This document shows, in pieces, positions 6,118 to 8,258 of a stretch of DNA of 8,258 bases. Under the pieces are notes generated by a model. That model searched no databases. It was not told the origin of the DNA and saw only the letters and a list, made by a program, of their open reading frames with translations. A program made the translations under genes and the position numbers. Source of the DNA: Lachnospiraceae bacterium (lineage in GTDB: Bacteria; Bacillota_A; Clostridia; Lachnospirales; Lachnospiraceae); assembly GCA_017416055.1 (NCBI GenBank), contig JAFQDI010000070.1, positions 1 to 8,258 of the forward strand, given 5' to 3'. Numbering within the stretch: the first letter of the stretch is position 1; the number at the start of each line of letters is the position of its first letter.

Positions 6118-7539
6118 TTACTGGTTGTATTCACACTCATCGATAGCATCCTGGAATGCATCGTTGATCATCTTATCCAGGTTGCCTCCGTCAGCTGCGG
6201 TAAGGCACTTGCAGAGCAGGGAACCTACCTGATCACGTGCGGTGGAAGACCCGTTAAACGCAGGGGAGGTATAATATGCTTTCTCCTGCTGCAGACAGAT
6301 TTTTGCACTCAGTGCGGAGATATAGTTGCCACCGTCAGCCTTTGCGAGGAAGTCTTTATATACTTCATTTTCTGCGACAGACTTCAGTACGGGAACGTAA
6401 CCGGAAGCCATGGAGAACTCAGCCTGGAATTCAACGGTGGTGGTAAGATACTACACAAACAGCCAGGAAGCAACAACTTCCTGAGGATTTTCCTTCTGGA
6501 AGATACAGAGGCTGGGTCCCTGAGAGATAACCTTAGGGTTGTTTGCATCAACCTGAGGAATGGTAGCGATGCCGACCTCAAACGGATAACTTCCGTCTGC
6601 ACCTGCAGCGGGACGCTGGTGGGTAGCACCTGCGGAGGAGCCGATGGACATATAGCTCTTGGTACCGGTCTCAGCTACGAACAGACCGGAGGTGTATGCA
6701 CCGTAAAGGGTCTGGGTGGTCACATAACCGCTGTTAAACCAGGATCTGAACTCCTTGATGAACTCCTTATTCTTGTCATTGTTGAACAGGTAATGGTTAC
6801 CGGTTGCGCTGGTGTAAGGAGAGTTGTACTGCTCACACATGGTGATGAACCAGTTGGCCTCACTGTCGTATCCCAGAGGGATGGAATCGGGATCAATCTT
6901 TTTGATCTCTTCGCAAACAGCTTCCAGCTCTTCCCAGGTGGTGGGAACCTTCAGACCGTTTGCATCAAAGAAAGTCTTGTTGTAGTACAGAACCTCGGTG
7001 GACTTAGAGAGAGGCAGAGTGTACATCAGGTCGTCACCGAACTGCTTACCCTCGTTGTAGTAACCCTCGATAAAGTCTGCCTTCTGTGTGTCGGTCAGAC
7101 CCAGGATCTCGGTGGTTCCGTCAGCACGGGTAACGGTGATCTGGCTGTTAATCAGATTGTCCAGAGTAGCAACTGCCTTTGCCTCGTTGTACAGAGCAAC
7201 GTGGTCGGGATAGCAGTATGCGATGTGGGGCTGTCCGCCTACGGTGATCTGCGTAGCGATCTGCTCGCGAACGTCATCGTAGCCGCCTACCTGCTCGTGA
7301 ACAATGTGAATGTTGGGGTACAACTTGTTGAACTCAGTGATGTAAAGATCCAAAACCTCGCGCAAGTTTGCACCCATGGTGTGGTAGAAGGTGATGGTTA
7401 CTTCACTTCCGTCGTATCCACTTTCCGGAACAGTGAAGTTGGGCTCTGCTTTCTGTGCCTTGTTGCCGCAACCGGTCAGCGCGGTCATGCCAAGGAGCAT
7501 TGCAAGCATTAAAACGACTGCCACAATTTTTCTTTTCAT
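6118..7539 (-). pseudogene. CUT1-type ABC solute-binding lipoprotein interrupted by in-frame TAG
   Basis: The full frame has 473 codons before its TAA, a normal length for an extracellular solute-binding protein of the carbohydrate (CUT1) class. The lipobox is LTGC with Cys24. Family features are FYHTM (51-55), a Ser/Thr-Glu-VLYYNK segment (180-188), TTWEELE (200-206) and, late in the protein, SMASGYVPV, equivalent to the common ATGYLPV region. Codon 363 (6451-6453) is TAG: the residues before it (VVASWLFV) and after it (YLTTTVEFQAEF) continue the same conserved helix in the same frame, so no frameshift is involved and about 110 C-terminal residues are cut off. The ATG at 7539 has AGGAAGGA at 7547-7554. 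The general pattern (FYHTM, STEVLYYNK) recalls glycerol-phosphate binding protein UgpB, but the ligand cannot be assigned. It may be a true nonsense mutation or a base error. Confidence 0.85.
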
Positions 7540-7546
7540 GTTTGTT

Positions 7547-7554
7547 TCCTTCCT
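7547..7554 (-). promoter_or_regulatory. Strong ribosome binding site of the solute-binding protein gene
   Basis: AGGAAGGA on the - strand, 7 bases before the ATG at 7539. It is much stronger than the site in front of the downstream nuclease gene, which fits higher expression of a binding protein. Confidence 0.7.
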
Positions 7555-7574
7555 TTTGTAATGTATTGTTATTT

Positions 7575-7700
7575 GTTAAGAAGTTGTCGTTTATTGTCGA
7601 AGGGGTGGTTGGTAGAATAAACGTTATAAAAACGAGAGCGCGTTTTTCGGGTTTATTCTGTCATCCTCCCGTTTCGACGATTCGCGACACTTCGATTAAC
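7575..7700. repeat. 126-bp imperfect palindrome between permease and binding-protein genes
   Basis: Paired blocks, outside to inside: 7575-7579/7696-7700, 7580-7584/7689-7693, 7586-7589/7685-7688, 7596-7601/7673-7678, 7603-7605/7668-7670, 7607-7608/7665-7666, 7610-7611/7662-7663, 7614-7622/7651-7659 (9 bp, AGAATAAAC with GTTTATTCT) and 7628-7634/7641-7647 (7 bp), with a 6-base loop 7635-7640. These blocks sum to 43 Watson-Crick pairs, and the two arms are symmetric about the loop. The outer arm overlaps the permease stop codon (7696-7698). On the - strand the final arm is not followed by a T-run, so it does not look like an ordinary terminator. It fills most of the 156-base gap between the two genes. 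Confidence 0.8.
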
Positions 7701-8258
7701 CTTTGATACCGCTTCGGCTCACGCCGGACATAATATATTTTCTAAGGAAAATGAATACCAAAAACAGCGGTGCGGAGACGAGAGCAACTGCCGCCATTTG
7801 TACGGGGTAGTTGACGTCACCGGTGGTGTCGGTGAAGGCATTTCTAAGACCGTTGGTGATCATGCGATGTGCCGCATCGTTGGCAACCAAGCGGGGCCAC
7901 ACGTAGGAGTTCCATGCGCCCATCATCTTTAAGATGGTGATGGAAATCAGCGTTGGCAGTGCCAGAGGGATCATGACCTTCCACAGATATTTCAGATCAC
8001 TGGTTCCGTCGACCTTTGCGGCCAGATAGAGCTCGTTGGGGATCTGCATAAAATTCTGCCTTAAAAGGTAAATATAGAATACACTTACCAGGAAAGGCAC
8101 GATCAAAACGGTGTAGGTGTTGATCCATCCAAAGTTGGTTACTGTCGCGTAGTTGGTAATGGTGAACAACTCACCGGGAATCATCATGGTTGCCAGGAGA
8201 GCACCGAACATAGCATCCTTGCCCTTAAATTCCAGTCTCGCAAAGGCGAAAGCGGAGA
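7696..8258 (-). CDS. CUT1 ABC transporter permease, MalG type (5' end outside window)
   Basis: The frame is open to the window edge, giving 187 residues of the C-terminal part; codons before the internal ATG at 8211 read SAFAFARLEFKGKDA, matching the usual AYAFARxxFxG stretch of the family, so 8211 is not the start. This is an inner-membrane subunit that forms half of the channel of a carbohydrate-type importer. Visible hydrophobic helices include the one starting MFGALLATMMIPGE, a second around YTVLIVPFLVSVFYIYLL and one near the end (MAAVALVSAPLFLVFIFL). The EAA loop that docks on the ATPase is clear: ELYLAAKVDGTS, nine-residue spacer, IPLALP. The C-terminal VSRSGIKG is the common MalG-type ending. 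The partner permease would be expected upstream, outside the window. The binding protein follows rather than leads, an order less common than binding protein first. Confidence 0.94.
   Translation of the reverse strand, partial: SAFAFARLEFKGKDAMFGALLATMMIPGELFTITNYATVTNFGWINTYTVLIVPFLVSVFYIYLLRQNFMQIPNELYLAAKVDGTSDLKYLWKVMIPLALPTLISITILKMMGAWNSYVWPRLVANDAAHRMITNGLRNAFTDTTGDVNYPVQMAAVALVSAPLFLVFIFLRKYIMSGVSRSGIKG

Noticed and set aside
6451..6453. Genome-wide recoding of TAG to an amino acid
   Set aside because: surE ends at TAG 1878-1880 at the normal family length and is followed at once by an intrinsic terminator, so TAG works as stop here.
6112..7512. A 466-codon open frame on the + strand opposite the solute-binding protein
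   Set aside because: It is antisense to a frame with clear lipobox and CUT1 family motifs, has no recognisable domain or good ribosome site, and its length reflects codon bias of the real gene.
7555..7602. A promoter just downstream of the palindrome driving the binding-protein gene (TTCGAC, 17 bases, TAACAA on the - strand)
   Set aside because: Both boxes match the consensus poorly in an AT-rich stretch where such matches are expected by chance; not enough to call a promoter.

Overview
The window looks like a chromosomal segment of a low-to-mid GC Gram-positive bacterium, most likely a gut-type member of the Clostridia (Lachnospiraceae/Oscillospiraceae range). The grounds are strong AGGAGG-like ribosome binding sites, three lipobox-type lipoproteins, a CUT1-type sugar ABC transporter and ATGA-overlapped housekeeping genes. 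The taxonomic placement is an inference from style, not from a marker gene.

Two transcription units converge at about 1.9-2.0 kb. On the + strand (1-1880) lies the end of one DHH/DHHA1 phosphoesterase gene, a complete second DHH/DHHA1 phosphoesterase of the NrnA type, and surE. Each junction is a 4-base ATGA overlap. These cytoplasmic enzymes are expected to break very short RNA or pAp and to dephosphorylate nucleotides. A cluster of three hairpins (1890-1987) separates them from the opposing unit.

On the - strand (8258 down to 1997), in transcription order, lie: the end of a MalG-type CUT1 permease; a 126-bp imperfect palindrome that fills most of the permease-binding protein gap; a CUT1 solute-binding lipoprotein gene interrupted by an in-frame TAG; a secreted lipoprotein with a staphylococcal-nuclease (SNase) domain followed by two OB-fold-like regions; and a 901-residue lipoprotein with Ig-like and OB-fold-like regions followed by three near-identical tandem repeats of exactly 156 residues (468 bp).

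The most interesting reading is a cell-surface nucleic-acid degradation and capture module. It would consist of a tethered nuclease and a large tethered adhesin or binding protein, co-transcribed with an ABC importer and lying next to cytoplasmic nanoRNA and nucleotide phosphatases. The domain content is seen in the sequence; the joint function is inference. The amber codon in the binding protein means the importer may be dead or carry a sequencing error in this copy.
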